Positions 8,701 to 16,897 of a DNA stretch of 64,000 nucleotides are shown one piece after another. The position numbers and the translations under genes were made by a program. The stretch covers positions 62,001 through 126,000 of the forward strand of contig JAKIZT010000005.1 of NCBI GenBank assembly GCA_022707885.1, in the 5' to 3' direction. Source of the DNA: Caldisericales bacterium (GTDB taxonomy: Bacteria; Caldisericota; Caldisericia; JAAYUI01). Every line of letters begins with the position of its first letter. Position 1 is the stretch's first letter. A model generated the notes under the pieces. That model was not told the origin of the DNA. It saw only the letters and a list, made by a program, of their open reading frames with translations, and ran no database searches.

Positions 8701-10913
8701 AGTCAGAAAACAGACAAAAGATCCTGGACAATGTCATCGGTGAGTGGAGCTGTGAAAAGAGACAGTATTCTTATGGTTCCGTGATCATCGACAAGGACGC
8801 CCAGTCCATGGTTTACAACAAGGACGGCCAGATATACTGCTTTGATCCAAACGGAAAAACCGTCTTCACAATCAAGACAAACAGGCCAAGCAAGTCCCAC
8901 CTGACATTCTCCAGAAGAATGCTGTATTATGCAACCGAAGATGGCCATGTCATGGCTTGGGCCCAAAAGTGGGGATTTGGCCTTGCTCCTGAAACTGGCA
9001 GTCCGGTCATTTGCCAGGGAACATCAATGCCACTCAACATCTTCTTCAGGTCGGAAATCCCGCTCAAGACCGCGGTCAGGTTCAAGATAATCCAGGCACC
9101 GCCAGACACAACAACAACATTCAGCCCGGATACCCTGTCAGCTTCCGGAACTACAACACTTTCCATAAGCGTTGGCGAAGGCTGTCCAGAAGGAACGCAC
9201 ATCATGGTGATCCAAGCCTATGGCGCAGGGTTTGAGAGAAGCGCCACCATCAGCCTTGTAGTAAGAAAACCTGCACCCGGGGACTTCACATTCACGGCAG
9301 ACAAGACAAAAGTAACGCTTTACGCAGGAGAACCGGCTGAAATCGGACTCACGATTGATGCGGCAGGTGGATATGTGGGCGCAGTGTCGTTGTCTATCGA
9401 CGGCCTTCCAAAAGGTGTCACAGGGTCATTTGCCCCAATCATTACACCTGTTCCTGGAAAATCGAAATACAAACTGGACATAGCCAAAAACACGGCCCCC
9501 GGGCTGTACAACCTCACATTCAGGGCGGAGGGTGGATGCAAGTCACACACCTTCCCGGTCACACTTGTGGTTGAGCCACCTGTTCCCGGCGACTACAGAT
9601 CAAAGCTGGCAAACCCGGACGACAGGGATATAGTGATGTGGCTGGGCGAAACAAAAGAAGTTGGCATCGCAGTTGACTTCCTCGAAGGATATAACTTGCC
9701 TGTCACATTTGAAGTGCTTGGCAAAAACGACTTCCCGGGAATAACATTCACATTCAAACCAAGCGAGGTTGTCTCTTCAGGCGTCGTGTCGCTGGTTATC
9801 CAGTCAGAATTCCTCGGACAGCCAATAGATGGCAAGCGAGTAACCATTGTTACCAATTCTGGGCGAAAGGCCCCGAAGATGCAGGTCAGCTTCATCCTCA
9901 CTGTAAAGAAGGAGCAGGGTGGGTTCTCGATAAGCCCCAAGGAGGGCATACTCCAGATATCCGCCGGCCAGATGGCCATGGCAGTGTTTGAAGTCAACAT
10001 GACATCAAACTTCAATGCTTCCGTTTTGTTCTCGCTCAATCAACGAGAAGCATGCAAGGGCATCGAATACGAATTCCTGCCAAAGAGACTTGCCCCAAGC
10101 AGGCTCACCCAGAGAGTTGTATGCCTTATTAAAGTCCCGCCAACCTTCCTCGATGGCGATGCCGATGCTATCCAAAAAGGGTTAAAAGAATGCCTGTTCC
10201 AGACAGTTGGCATAGGTGGTGGCCAGAGGGTGGCTTCAAGGGACGTCCTGCTGAGGGTCTACAAGACAGACTCGCCACAAATGGTCAAGTTCACTCCTGA
10301 ATACAAAGGTTTGAAGAAAAAGGCTTCAGATACGGTCGACATAGAGATTGGCAACCTTACCAATGCCTGCGCGATAGAATTTGACATCATCTATGACCCG
10401 CTTGCAATCGAAATCATCGACATCACCGAGGGTCCACTCATGACAACCGACCTAAAGAGATCGGCATTTGTGAGGACAATCGATTCGAACATAGGCATCG
10501 CACATGTCGCCTCTACAAGGGAACAGGGTGCAGGACCAATATCGGGCACTGGCGTTTTCTGCAGGATGCAAGTCAAGGGAACAAACATCACGCAGGAAAC
10601 CAGGGTCAGGATTGCCAATATAAAGGTTTTTGACTGCAACAACGGGTTTGTTTCGGTCAGGACGATGACCGGGACCGAACCAACACTCAAACTCACAGTG
10701 TCCGGCTTCCTCCCAGGAGACGTAAACGGCGATGGAAAAGTCGACACCCAGGACCTAACACTCCTCGGCAAGACGTTTGGACTCTCCAGGGGAGACCCGA
10801 ACTTTGACGCGAGGGCAGATTTCAACGAAGATGGAATCGTTGATGGAATGGACCTCATCATACTGTGTATGAACTGGGGTGCCACCCTTGGCAACGAGGG
10901 CGCAACTCCCTGA
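5784..10913 (+). CDS. Giant secreted double PQQ-propeller protein with cohesin and dockerin
   Basis: The 1709-aa protein has a signal peptide (about 1-30) and a first beta-propeller of PQQ/BamB-like repeats (about 55-430; blades such as CIDRTTGEELWE and CLDAVTGTQRWQW). Ig-like regions follow (about 430-620), then a second propeller (about 640-1110), several more beta-sandwich repeats (about 1110-1480), a cohesin-like domain (about 1490-1640) and a C-terminal type-I dockerin (about 1645-1700). The dockerin has two calcium loops, DVNGDGKVDTQD and DFNEDGIVDGMD. Nothing catalytic is apparent. Propellers of this type usually serve as binding scaffolds. Carrying both cohesin and dockerin on one chain would allow head-to-tail polymerisation or docking with the 4276-5772 product. 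The ribosome binding site is AAAGGAGGAAAGC. A strong terminator follows. Confidence 0.85.
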   Translation: MKKILVLLLSVAIMAPLVPFPATIQSTIAADGCFDTRKGNNFRDGVYQGTQINAPALLQTWYWQSIANISTPPVACGSRVYIASNDRKVHCIDRTTGEELWETTEMSNFPISSPTINVGTQNLYVATGGQIERQSVLYCLDAVTGTQRWQWTPGSEGSTAQITSGPTVVGENDGLVPGQMMVIVTVDKGAIFALDYKTGTRIWGFGFNGFPQSDPVIAEQKIFQLNTLGVLTILDLKTGKLISQTVIDDKEMYEFNNTPCYIPSYNLLICASRGKSVLGAKGKIYGINTTTGNVIWGKNMEIDQFHRAGPSVVNPPVVENTGILIGSDTGTVYMIDPPTGRMRWSNKLGMPITTDIIVSGKYALLGAANMLYAIDAAKGNVVFKQSLGNTITGHPIVNEGMVYCACNDARLYAFSDHDDFTIDALPRSEGIYPGNKRSFKVTISATMNFSHPLTLSAVGLPTTLKAQFSKPFVFPGIEPVEVDLTIDASPEAQPGNYICNVSGMLLGRERNAIIQIQVLPPLAGDFKLSVSSDQLSPDRNVNQGDSISFQVKVEAIGGFNAEVAFYPNQSTLPPGMQVYFIPDKITPDGYATAVIRTDTTTQADRYVIELQGHAGGKVRTTNVWFTVGGFDTEDWTQFQQNIFKTGANSKEKFLTDPEPRWDFSFKPEDNPEAVVRYRTQPINGMGKLFVVAEWESKDNSRIHRSSLICLDAVLGTKSWSFDFGKSVSEVDNFDDNEDKQWPVMCTPALDTENGYIYIGSLDGNFYCINAKTGQRVWGFNTTKPIRTSVLLLKQPEVPTKRVYFATVNGTVYCMAAHTDIDTIIWKQQLPASCYAPFSYAFNRVPQVNKGTILVPCMDGKVYELDAQDGTKYWASEFFKAQPINACPVDVDKGEFYFAGAQGATDDNYCYGSSMIYRNNISDGSMRWQLATFGPTFGSPALRINPDKDVVHVNANWGITPEIRTQTNRFVRVESENRQKILDNVIGEWSCEKRQYSYGSVIIDKDAQSMVYNKDGQIYCFDPNGKTVFTIKTNRPSKSHLTFSRRMLYYATEDGHVMAWAQKWGFGLAPETGSPVICQGTSMPLNIFFRSEIPLKTAVRFKIIQAPPDTTTTFSPDTLSASGTTTLSISVGEGCPEGTHIMVIQAYGAGFERSATISLVVRKPAPGDFTFTADKTKVTLYAGEPAEIGLTIDAAGGYVGAVSLSIDGLPKGVTGSFAPIITPVPGKSKYKLDIAKNTAPGLYNLTFRAEGGCKSHTFPVTLVVEPPVPGDYRSKLANPDDRDIVMWLGETKEVGIAVDFLEGYNLPVTFEVLGKNDFPGITFTFKPSEVVSSGVVSLVIQSEFLGQPIDGKRVTIVTNSGRKAPKMQVSFILTVKKEQGGFSISPKEGILQISAGQMAMAVFEVNMTSNFNASVLFSLNQREACKGIEYEFLPKRLAPSRLTQRVVCLIKVPPTFLDGDADAIQKGLKECLFQTVGIGGGQRVASRDVLLRVYKTDSPQMVKFTPEYKGLKKKASDTVDIEIGNLTNACAIEFDIIYDPLAIEIIDITEGPLMTTDLKRSAFVRTIDSNIGIAHVASTREQGAGPISGTGVFCRMQVKGTNITQETRVRIANIKVFDCNNGFVSVRTMTGTEPTLKLTVSGFLPGDVNGDGKVDTQDLTLLGKTFGLSRGDPNFDARADFNEDGIVDGMDLIILCMNWGATLGNEGATP

Positions 10914-10936
10914 GGCAAGACAAATCAGTCAATAAT

Positions 10937-10971
10937 AAAAAAAGCCGTCCCCAAAAGGGACGGCTTTTTTT
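10937..10971. terminator. Bidirectional rho-independent terminator
   Basis: The stem is GCCGTCCC (10944-10951) with GGGACGGC (10957-10964), extended by seven A on the left and seven T on the right, so it has a U-tract on both strands. It sits between the converging PQQ-propeller gene and the phosphoglucose isomerase gene. Confidence 0.93.
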
Positions 10972-10995
10972 ATTTTGTGTTTCAAGTGCAAGGTA

Positions 10996-11745
10996 TCAGA
11001 ACGCCGGGCACATCTCCGGTATGTTCATGCAGACAAAAATTTTGGGATCTTTTACAAGGCTCTCGTAGAGACTGCCAAAAAGACCATTCAGTACAGGCAT
11101 TTCTGTTGGGCCAAGAAACCTGAGTGGAGGATGTTTATAATAGGAGGAGTTCATAACCCATGCTTCCTCGTTCTCTCTCTCAATGCAATAGTAGCAACCG
11201 CCATGATGCTCTCTAAAAACATCATATTCAGAGGTAAACTTGCTTGAGATGACATTGGCTGTTACAAGAAAGTCCTTCGATGGATTGATTGTGACGTGGC
11301 CATACCCTGGCGGGATAAGAACCTGCGCACCTCTGCCAGCCTCAATCACAACGGCATCACCCATGTTCCAATCCTGCAAAAAAAACAGGGCGTTTCCAAA
11401 GAGGACTTCATAGATTTCAGGATAGGCTTCGCCACCAGGTGTTTTTGGGTGGTAGTGACCAATTGTCTTCACATACTCTTTTCCAATCTTTCCGGGCGAG
11501 AGGACAGTTATGTCATATCTCAAATTGGCCGACTCAATTTTTTCCCTGTCCTGGGGTAAAGAAACACCCCTGTACATCCAGTAGAGCACATCAGGCCCAG
11601 TGCTTTGAGAATCCATGAGGAAATCTCTTGCATCATCAAGTTTCCTGATGGCCAGACCAGAGAAATCTGGTATCTGTGGGAAAACAAGTTCCCCATTTTC
11701 CGGATCAAAATAAACCTCAAATCCTGCTGATTTCGTCAAATCCAT
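10996..11745 (-). CDS. pgiA: Cupin-type glucose-6-phosphate isomerase
   Basis: This 249-aa protein interconverts glucose-6-phosphate and fructose-6-phosphate using a metal-binding cupin fold, unrelated to the common PGI/PGM-fold enzyme. The signature is TIGHYHP followed by GEAYPEIYEV (His97, His99 and Glu106 as metal ligands), then a second cupin motif IPPGYGHVTINP with His150. The family is best known from Thermococcales, Archaeoglobus and methanogens, with scattered bacterial members. The length is somewhat above the usual 190-220 aa, with extra residues at both ends. It stands alone, convergent with the PQQ gene, and lies just downstream of the dnaN-recF-dciA operon on the same strand (20-nt gap), so it may be cotranscribed with it. 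Confidence 0.85.
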   Translation of the reverse strand: MDLTKSAGFEVYFDPENGELVFPQIPDFSGLAIRKLDDARDFLMDSQSTGPDVLYWMYRGVSLPQDREKIESANLRYDITVLSPGKIGKEYVKTIGHYHPKTPGGEAYPEIYEVLFGNALFFLQDWNMGDAVVIEAGRGAQVLIPPGYGHVTINPSKDFLVTANVISSKFTSEYDVFREHHGGCYYCIERENEEAWVMNSSYYKHPPLRFLGPTEMPVLNGLFGSLYESLVKDPKIFVCMNIPEMCPAF

Positions 11746-11765
11746 AATCTCACACTCCCAAAAAT

Positions 11766-12257
11766 TCAGTTATTAAAAAAATCTTTCTTTAGAAAAGACT
11801 TTCTTCTTGTGATATATGAAGCCATGGCTTCACCAAAATCTTTCTTCAGGTCTTTTGGCACCATGCCACTCACATCTTCGACCATTGCCACTTCCTGATC
11901 AGATAGGGGCACTTTTAAATACTCCGGCTCTTTTGGAGTTGGAGCAATTTTTTTATCTGGCTGAGGTTTGGCAATTGTTATCCTTATCTCGCTGACAATC
12001 CCTTTTCCAAGCATTTTTGCTATGTTCTCAACAATCAAGCTTTTGTGGTTGGCAAGTTCTGCGCTCCATGTGGAACTGTCACATCTTACCAGAAGTCCCC
12101 CTTTGAGCAACCCATAAGGCTCTGTATGTCTTGCAACAGCAGGGCCAACAATCGATGGCCATCTTGGTGCAATTATCGTTGCAGAGACGGCCTTCGGTAT
12201 CCGTGATTTGTTCATCGAAACCATGACATGGCCAATTTTGATTGGTGATTTCTTCAT
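11766..12257 (-). CDS. DUF721 / DciA-like protein
   Basis: The N-terminal 100 residues show the DUF721 pattern, including a region like WPSIVGPAVARHTEP and a later GLLVRCDSSTWSAELANHK. DUF721 proteins include DciA, the ancestral loader of the replicative helicase DnaB in bacteria without DnaC/DnaI. The C-terminal 55 residues are charged and less conserved. Its position directly behind recF, with an ATGA overlap, matches the dnaA-dnaN-recF-DUF721-gyrB order of many bacteria and supports a replication role. Assignment as true DciA is inferred from family and context. Confidence 0.75.
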   Translation of the reverse strand: MKKSPIKIGHVMVSMNKSRIPKAVSATIIAPRWPSIVGPAVARHTEPYGLLKGGLLVRCDSSTWSAELANHKSLIVENIAKMLGKGIVSEIRITIAKPQPDKKIAPTPKEPEYLKVPLSDQEVAMVEDVSGMVPKDLKKDFGEAMASYITRRKSFLKKDFFNN

Positions 12258-13252
12258 TGGCCTGTCCTTATAAGATTATAGGACCCTTCAGGGGTTTTAC
12301 AGGCACAGGTGAGAAAAGACTGGCAATATTTGGAAAGCAATTTAAGGGCCTCTTCCTGCCTCTCCCTGTCAAGCTCCGCGAGGAGATCGTCTGCCAAAAG
12401 AAGCGGCTCTATGCCCGAAACCTTTGAAATAAGATCGGCCTGGGCAATCTTGACAGTCAGCATGACCGACCTTGCCTCGCCTGTTGAGGCAAACTTGTCG
12501 ACCCTTTTGCCATCAAGTACAAAGAAACAGTCGTCCCTGTGCGGCCCGATGAGTGTCATTCCCCTTGCTCTTTCAGCGGGCAACAACCTTGCAAAATCGT
12601 CTATTTCGATTGGATGCAACGGGCTAAAATCCATTCTGGTATTTGCTTTTTCCATAAAACTGTTGATCATTCTGGCAACTTCCAGCCTTGCCTCCCTGAG
12701 TTTCTTTGAGAGGGCAATAAAATCAAGTGTCATCACATCAACAAGTTTTTGAGGCTTGTCGTTCTTGAGGGCAAGATTCCTCTCCGACAGCGCGACCCTG
12801 AAATCCGAAATAACTGCTGACCACACCGGACTTATTTGCGAAGCCGTATCATCAAGCAGCTCCCTGCGGTGGGAGGGCGGGCCAACTGCAACCAGAGAGG
12901 AGTTTGGGGTTATTGTGACCACCTTGAACGCCTCGAGCAACGCTCTTGAAGTTCTCACTGGCTTTCCGTCCAGCAAGACGCTCTTTCGGCCATTAAAAGA
13001 AACCTCGACCCGGCTTTTGGTTGTCTGGTCAAAATCTGTCCTCAGATAGAATGAATCCTTGCCAAACGACACCGCATCAATATCCTGGCTGCCAAGCATG
13101 GATTTTCCTCTGAGGCAATACCCAATCGCTTCAAGGATGGTTGTTTTTCCTGTGGCATTGGGGCCCTCTATGACATTGAGGCCGCCCCTGAACTCAAAAG
13201 AAAACTCCTCCAGGAGCCTGAAGTTCGATGCCCTGAGAGTCTTTACAATCAA
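12254..13252 (-). CDS. recF: DNA replication and repair protein RecF
   Basis: RecF is an SMC-like ATPase that helps load RecA at gaps. The Walker A is GPNATGKT (residues 30-37), followed by the YCLRGKS segment. A signature region lies near ASTGEARSVML, and Walker B is PLLLADDLLAELD. The opening VKTLRASNFRLLEEF is the family beta-strand start. At 332 aa it is slightly shorter than the usual 350-370. It overlaps dnaN by 4 nt upstream and the DUF721 gene by 4 nt downstream, so the three are translationally coupled. Confidence 0.95.
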   Translation of the reverse strand: MIVKTLRASNFRLLEEFSFEFRGGLNVIEGPNATGKTTILEAIGYCLRGKSMLGSQDIDAVSFGKDSFYLRTDFDQTTKSRVEVSFNGRKSVLLDGKPVRTSRALLEAFKVVTITPNSSLVAVGPPSHRRELLDDTASQISPVWSAVISDFRVALSERNLALKNDKPQKLVDVMTLDFIALSKKLREARLEVARMINSFMEKANTRMDFSPLHPIEIDDFARLLPAERARGMTLIGPHRDDCFFVLDGKRVDKFASTGEARSVMLTVKIAQADLISKVSGIEPLLLADDLLAELDRERQEEALKLLSKYCQSFLTCACKTPEGSYNLIRTGQ

Positions 13253-14346
13253 CGCTGGGTTACAAGAATGTATTTGTAGGTGTCGTCGCCCTCTGTTTGT
13301 ATGAGAACAGGGTGCAACGGTCCGTTTATGTTGATCTGGACCTGCGGGCCTGTCGTACCCTTGATTCCGTCAATAAGTTTCTTGATATCAAAGGAAAGCT
13401 CGACATCGGCACCATCGGTTGTGGCTTCTATCTTTTCCTCAACCTCTCCAATTTCAGGTGCAATGCCCTTGCAGACAAGCTCCCCATCCCTTGCTGCAAC
13501 CGTGACCTTTCTTGAACTCTGCCTGACGATGATGTTGACCCTCTGCAGTGCAGAAAGGAGTGTCTTCATATCGACAATGACCTTGTATTCAAACTTGGCC
13601 GGCACGACCTGACGATATGGAGGATATTCGCCATCTATCAGCCTGCTGACGACCTTTACATTGCCAAATTCAAAACCAACCTGGTTCTGGGAAAATGCAA
13701 GCCCCACATCGCTGTTTTCACCTTCGCCAATCAGCTTGGCAAGATTACGCCACACTGTCCCAGCCACAATGACCTCGACTTCAGGCGATCCTGGAGTTGG
13801 TACTTCACAAATGGCCAGCCTTTGCCCATCTGTCCCTACAAGGTTAAATGTGCCACCCCTTATTGAAACAAGTGCCCCCAGGAGCTCCCGTTTGTCTTCC
13901 ATTCTGTCCGAAAGCGCAGGCGTGACCCTGTCAACCGCACCAATGAGCGTGTCCCTGTCAAGGATAACCTTATCTCCGGAGGTCATCTCCGGGATCCTGG
14001 GATAATCTGAGGCATCAGCACAATTGAGTGTCACTTTTGCCTTGGATGACCTCATGATCATCTGGGAACCGTCACCAATTTCTATCTGGATATCATCACC
14101 AGGGAGGTTTCCTGCAAGCTCGGTGAATATCTTGGACGGGACGGTCGTCTGCCCCGGCTCTGAAATTGTGGCCGGAATTTTTACGCAAACCCAAGTCTCC
14201 ATGTCAGAACCAGTAAGCTTCAGCTCGGAACCATCAGCTTCAATGAGAAGATTTCCAAGAAGTTGTATGGAAGGGCTGCGCGGCACAACAGTACCCACCT
14301 GGTTTGCGGCATTGACGATGTCTGCTTTTTTGGCTTCAAACTTCAT
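13249..14346 (-). CDS. dnaN: DNA polymerase III beta sliding clamp
   Basis: The protein is a full-length beta clamp of three repeats. Recognisable blocks are MKFEAKKADIVNAANQVG at the start, KLTGSDMETWVCV, PYRQVVP in the middle domain, and the C-terminal LHPVLIQTEGDDTYKYILVTQR, where other clamps end in M-P-M-R-L. I place the start at ATG 14346 because GGAGGT lies just before it. An in-frame ATG at 14358 would add MEVE and has no ribosome binding site, but it lies only 9 nt from the -10 box. dnaA is not next to it in this window. The upstream gene is divergent. Confidence 0.95.
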   Translation of the reverse strand: MKFEAKKADIVNAANQVGTVVPRSPSIQLLGNLLIEADGSELKLTGSDMETWVCVKIPATISEPGQTTVPSKIFTELAGNLPGDDIQIEIGDGSQMIMRSSKAKVTLNCADASDYPRIPEMTSGDKVILDRDTLIGAVDRVTPALSDRMEDKRELLGALVSIRGGTFNLVGTDGQRLAICEVPTPGSPEVEVIVAGTVWRNLAKLIGEGENSDVGLAFSQNQVGFEFGNVKVVSRLIDGEYPPYRQVVPAKFEYKVIVDMKTLLSALQRVNIIVRQSSRKVTVAARDGELVCKGIAPEIGEVEEKIEATTDGADVELSFDIKKLIDGIKGTTGPQVQININGPLHPVLIQTEGDDTYKYILVTQR

Positions 14347-14367
14347 TTCCACCTCCATGGAGGGTTT

Positions 14368-14396
14368 ATTATAAACACAAGCTGGATGTTTGGCAA
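14368..14396 (-). promoter_or_regulatory. Promoter of the dnaN operon
   Basis: Read on the minus strand, TTGCCA (14396-14391), a 17-nt spacer and a perfect TATAAT (14373-14368) precede dnaN. The expected transcription start is near 14361, leaving a very short leader before ATG 14346. No DnaA box was found in the 172-nt intergenic region. Confidence 0.7.
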
Positions 14397-14530
14397 TAAT
14401 TTGAATGGTATATGTATGATCCCCGAACCAATACCGTAAAACTGATGAAGGTCAGGTTTACTCCGTCTTAACCTCGCAATCTTGCTAGTGGTTTTCTACT
14501 ACCTAGAATTGTTCCTAAAAGGAGGCCTCG

Positions 14531-14911
14531 ATGGATAGAAGAATTTGGGCCGGGATAATTGCCGGAGCAGCAGTGGTGGTTCTCGTGATCATAGGAATAG
14601 TTGCATACACAAACAACGGGGGGTCTCTCGCTTCAGCAAACAACTGTGGAAGCTCTTGCTCGGGATGTAGTGCAGAAAAAAGTGGATGTAGCGGTGAAAG
14701 CTACAACACAGAAAATGAGCAAATATCTGAAACCCCAACAGATTTGAAGGCGCTGGAAAAAGAAGCTGTCGATTACTACGCAAAAACGTATGGTGACAGC
14801 AATGTGACAGCAAAAACTTTCAATGCAGGTTGCTGCACTGGTGTTGCCATTATAAAAGATGGCAAAATCATTGACAGCCTGAAGTACAAGGACGGCCAGT
14901 TTTTCAAATGA
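14531..14911 (+). CDS. Small membrane-anchored Cys-rich protein
   Basis: A single N-terminal membrane segment (about residues 7-28) is followed by a Cys/Ser/Gly-rich stretch with CGSSCSGC and a further Cys (NNCGSSCSGCSAEKSGC), then an acidic linker. The C-terminal domain contains FNAGCCTGVAII and ends KYKDGQFFK. The clustered cysteines suggest metal or thiol chemistry outside the cytoplasm, but I do not recognise the family. AAAGGAGG precedes the ATG. The stop region touches the next gene, an OB-fold membrane protein, which is probably cotranscribed. Confidence 0.7.
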   Translation: MDRRIWAGIIAGAAVVVLVIIGIVAYTNNGGSLASANNCGSSCSGCSAEKSGCSGESYNTENEQISETPTDLKALEKEAVDYYAKTYGDSNVTAKTFNAGCCTGVAIIKDGKIIDSLKYKDGQFFK

Positions 14912-14949
14912 TTGGCCAGGCTGACAGACGTACAAGTGAAAGGGGCAAA

Positions 14950-15387
14950 ATGGAACCCATTCTCAAAGGAACCAAAAAGGGCTTCTTGGGCCTCGTGCGT
15001 CAGTTCGGCATCATTATTGTTGGGCTTGCGCTTGTTGTGGGAGTAGTTATTTCAATGTATTCCCTTGGCTGGCTCACGCTCAAAGGTGTCCAGGAGACAT
15101 ACGGGAGCACAGAAACCCAGTCGGCCATCGAGATGCCGATAGGTGAGGTAGTCAGCAAATGCGACCAGATACCAGGAGACCTTGTCAAAGTATCAGGCAA
15201 GATAGTACTGGAATGCAAAATGGGTACCTGGTTCAGGCTGACCGATGGTGTTGATGAGATTTTTGTTGACTTGAAACCGGCCAATGTCGTGCTGCCAGAC
15301 AGAACAGGCAAGATCGTAACGGTCTATGGCACCCCAAAACGCAGGGGCAAAGGCTGCTATCTGGAAGGTCTTCGGATTGAATTTTAG
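14950..15387 (+). CDS. Membrane-anchored OB-fold-like protein
   Basis: The protein has one N-terminal transmembrane segment (about 15-40 from this start) and an extracytoplasmic domain of about 90 residues. Strands PGDLVKVSGKIVLE, GTWFRLTDGVDEIFVDL and GKIVTVYGTPKRRGKGCYLEG resemble the OB-fold (tRNA_anti/DUF4920-like) lipoproteins, such as the product of 33449-33853. I chose ATG 14950 because AAAGGGG precedes it. The ATG at 14908 overlaps the previous stop (ATGA) but lacks a ribosome binding site. The function is unknown. The next gene starts inside its last codons. Confidence 0.65.
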   Translation: MEPILKGTKKGFLGLVRQFGIIIVGLALVVGVVISMYSLGWLTLKGVQETYGSTETQSAIEMPIGEVVSKCDQIPGDLVKVSGKIVLECKMGTWFRLTDGVDEIFVDLKPANVVLPDRTGKIVTVYGTPKRRGKGCYLEGLRIEF

Positions 15388-16897
15388 GAATTTCAAAACT
15401 ACAGGGCCAGCTTTGCTGGCCCTTTCTTTTTTGGTGCTCTTTTCCAGCCCAGACTCAATAGCTTTTGAACCCACAAACCAGCTTGGTCTCGGAACAAGCA
15501 AATATAAGGATCTTTATGTTGCTGTTGCTTCTGAGGGCAAGGTAATGCACCTGGACACTGAAACAGGTATATATCTTGGTGATTTTGTATCATCAAAAGA
15601 TATTGGCGCCGGCTCAATAACTGATGTTTCTGTCTGCTCATGTGGCGGTGCAATCGCCATGCTTGATGAAGCAGAAAAAACCATCAGGCTTTACGATTAC
15701 GACCGAAACAAACTCTGGGACTACGATTTGAACGAACCAGAATTATCCTATGACAGACAGAGGGTGAATGCCATCGCTCTTTGCCAGGACTCTGATTATG
15801 AGCATGTCATAACAACCACCCCAGAAAAAATCTTTCACATTTCTCCACCAGGACAACAAAGCAAGATTTTCCCAAAAGAAACGCTCGCTGGTCTAGGCAA
15901 TCCTGCCGGTGCCTATATGGATTTTATCAAACAGGTTTTTGTCTGTGATCCCGACAATTCGAGGGTCATAAAAACGACTGAATATGGCAACCTGACAGCA
16001 TCGTTTGGGCAAGATATCCTCTCCCACCCAATCGATGTCTCGACCACTGAAGATAATGACAGAAGAATATGGGTGGCAGATTCAGGCACTAGAAAAGTCC
16101 ATGTTTTTTCAGAAGATTTCGCACATCTTTTTGACTGTGGAGACAGTATTCTTCAAAATCCTTCAACTGTAATCTGTGATTACCTCGATTCTGGCTGCTA
16201 TGTTGGAGAAATAGTAAATGGCAAAATAAACATCCACAAGTTTGACAAGAATGGCGTTTATCTTTTTTCAATAAAGGATTTGACGTCATTGCCAATCCAG
16301 AAGCTCTCCTACACTAAAAGTGGAAGCTATGTCCTGTACAACAGGTCTGGTGAAAACATAAAGCTCTCAACACCAGCAAAAAAATCATCCAGCATATTTA
16401 TGGTCGAGTTAAGGGCAGTCTGTGAATCGCTGGGATTCGAGGTCTCCTGGGTGGCAAAAACCAGGACAGTGATAATCAAAAAACCAGGCGCATCTATAAA
16501 GCTAAACATCAGCACCTCAACGGTGGACTTGCCAGACAAACAAATAATCCTTGACCCAAAACCCACCATCATCAAATCAAGAGTTATTGTTCCTTCAACA
16601 TTCTTTGATATGGCACTTGATGTCTCAAGCTCATCGTCCCAAGATACAATCTTTTTTGTCTCTCCAAAATTGCTCCCTGGCCAGTCATCCCCGCAGGCAG
16701 ATATTGGCAAAGACCTTTTTGAGGTGAAATGCAACAAGTGTCATCAGGCACCATCACCGGACACAAAGGAAAGGGACGCTTGGCCAGAGATTGTAAAAAG
16801 AATGGCCTCTAAAGATCCTTCCTGGATAACAAATGTCGATTTGGACAGAATATCACACTATCTTTGGGGCCAAGGCAAGCCAGGCCAGAGACCGTAA
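15377..16897 (+). CDS. Secreted NHL-like propeller / CuAO-N / CxxCH protein
   Basis: I start this at TTG 15377, which has GGAAGG 8 nt upstream and gives a clean signal peptide (MNFRNFKTTGPALLALSFLV, cleavage after SIA). The ATG at 15326 would bury it. A beta-propeller with NHL-like blades follows (about 40-330; blocks such as FVCDPDNSRVIKTTEYGN and WVADSGTRKVHVFSED). Next is a copper-amine-oxidase-N-like region (about 345-440) and a C-terminal cytochrome-c-like segment with CNKCH (heme-binding CxxCH) and a later region RMASKDPSWI whose Met could be the axial ligand. An extracellular c-type heme protein is plausible. No cytochrome maturation genes lie in the window. Confidence 0.72.
   Translation: MNFRNFKTTGPALLALSFLVLFSSPDSIAFEPTNQLGLGTSKYKDLYVAVASEGKVMHLDTETGIYLGDFVSSKDIGAGSITDVSVCSCGGAIAMLDEAEKTIRLYDYDRNKLWDYDLNEPELSYDRQRVNAIALCQDSDYEHVITTTPEKIFHISPPGQQSKIFPKETLAGLGNPAGAYMDFIKQVFVCDPDNSRVIKTTEYGNLTASFGQDILSHPIDVSTTEDNDRRIWVADSGTRKVHVFSEDFAHLFDCGDSILQNPSTVICDYLDSGCYVGEIVNGKINIHKFDKNGVYLFSIKDLTSLPIQKLSYTKSGSYVLYNRSGENIKLSTPAKKSSSIFMVELRAVCESLGFEVSWVAKTRTVIIKKPGASIKLNISTSTVDLPDKQIILDPKPTIIKSRVIVPSTFFDMALDVSSSSSQDTIFFVSPKLLPGQSSPQADIGKDLFEVKCNKCHQAPSPDTKERDAWPEIVKRMASKDPSWITNVDLDRISHYLWGQGKPGQRP

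Noticed and set aside
14359-14530. Replication origin next to dnaN
   Set aside because: No TTATCCACA-like boxes or AT-rich repeat array are present and dnaA is absent.
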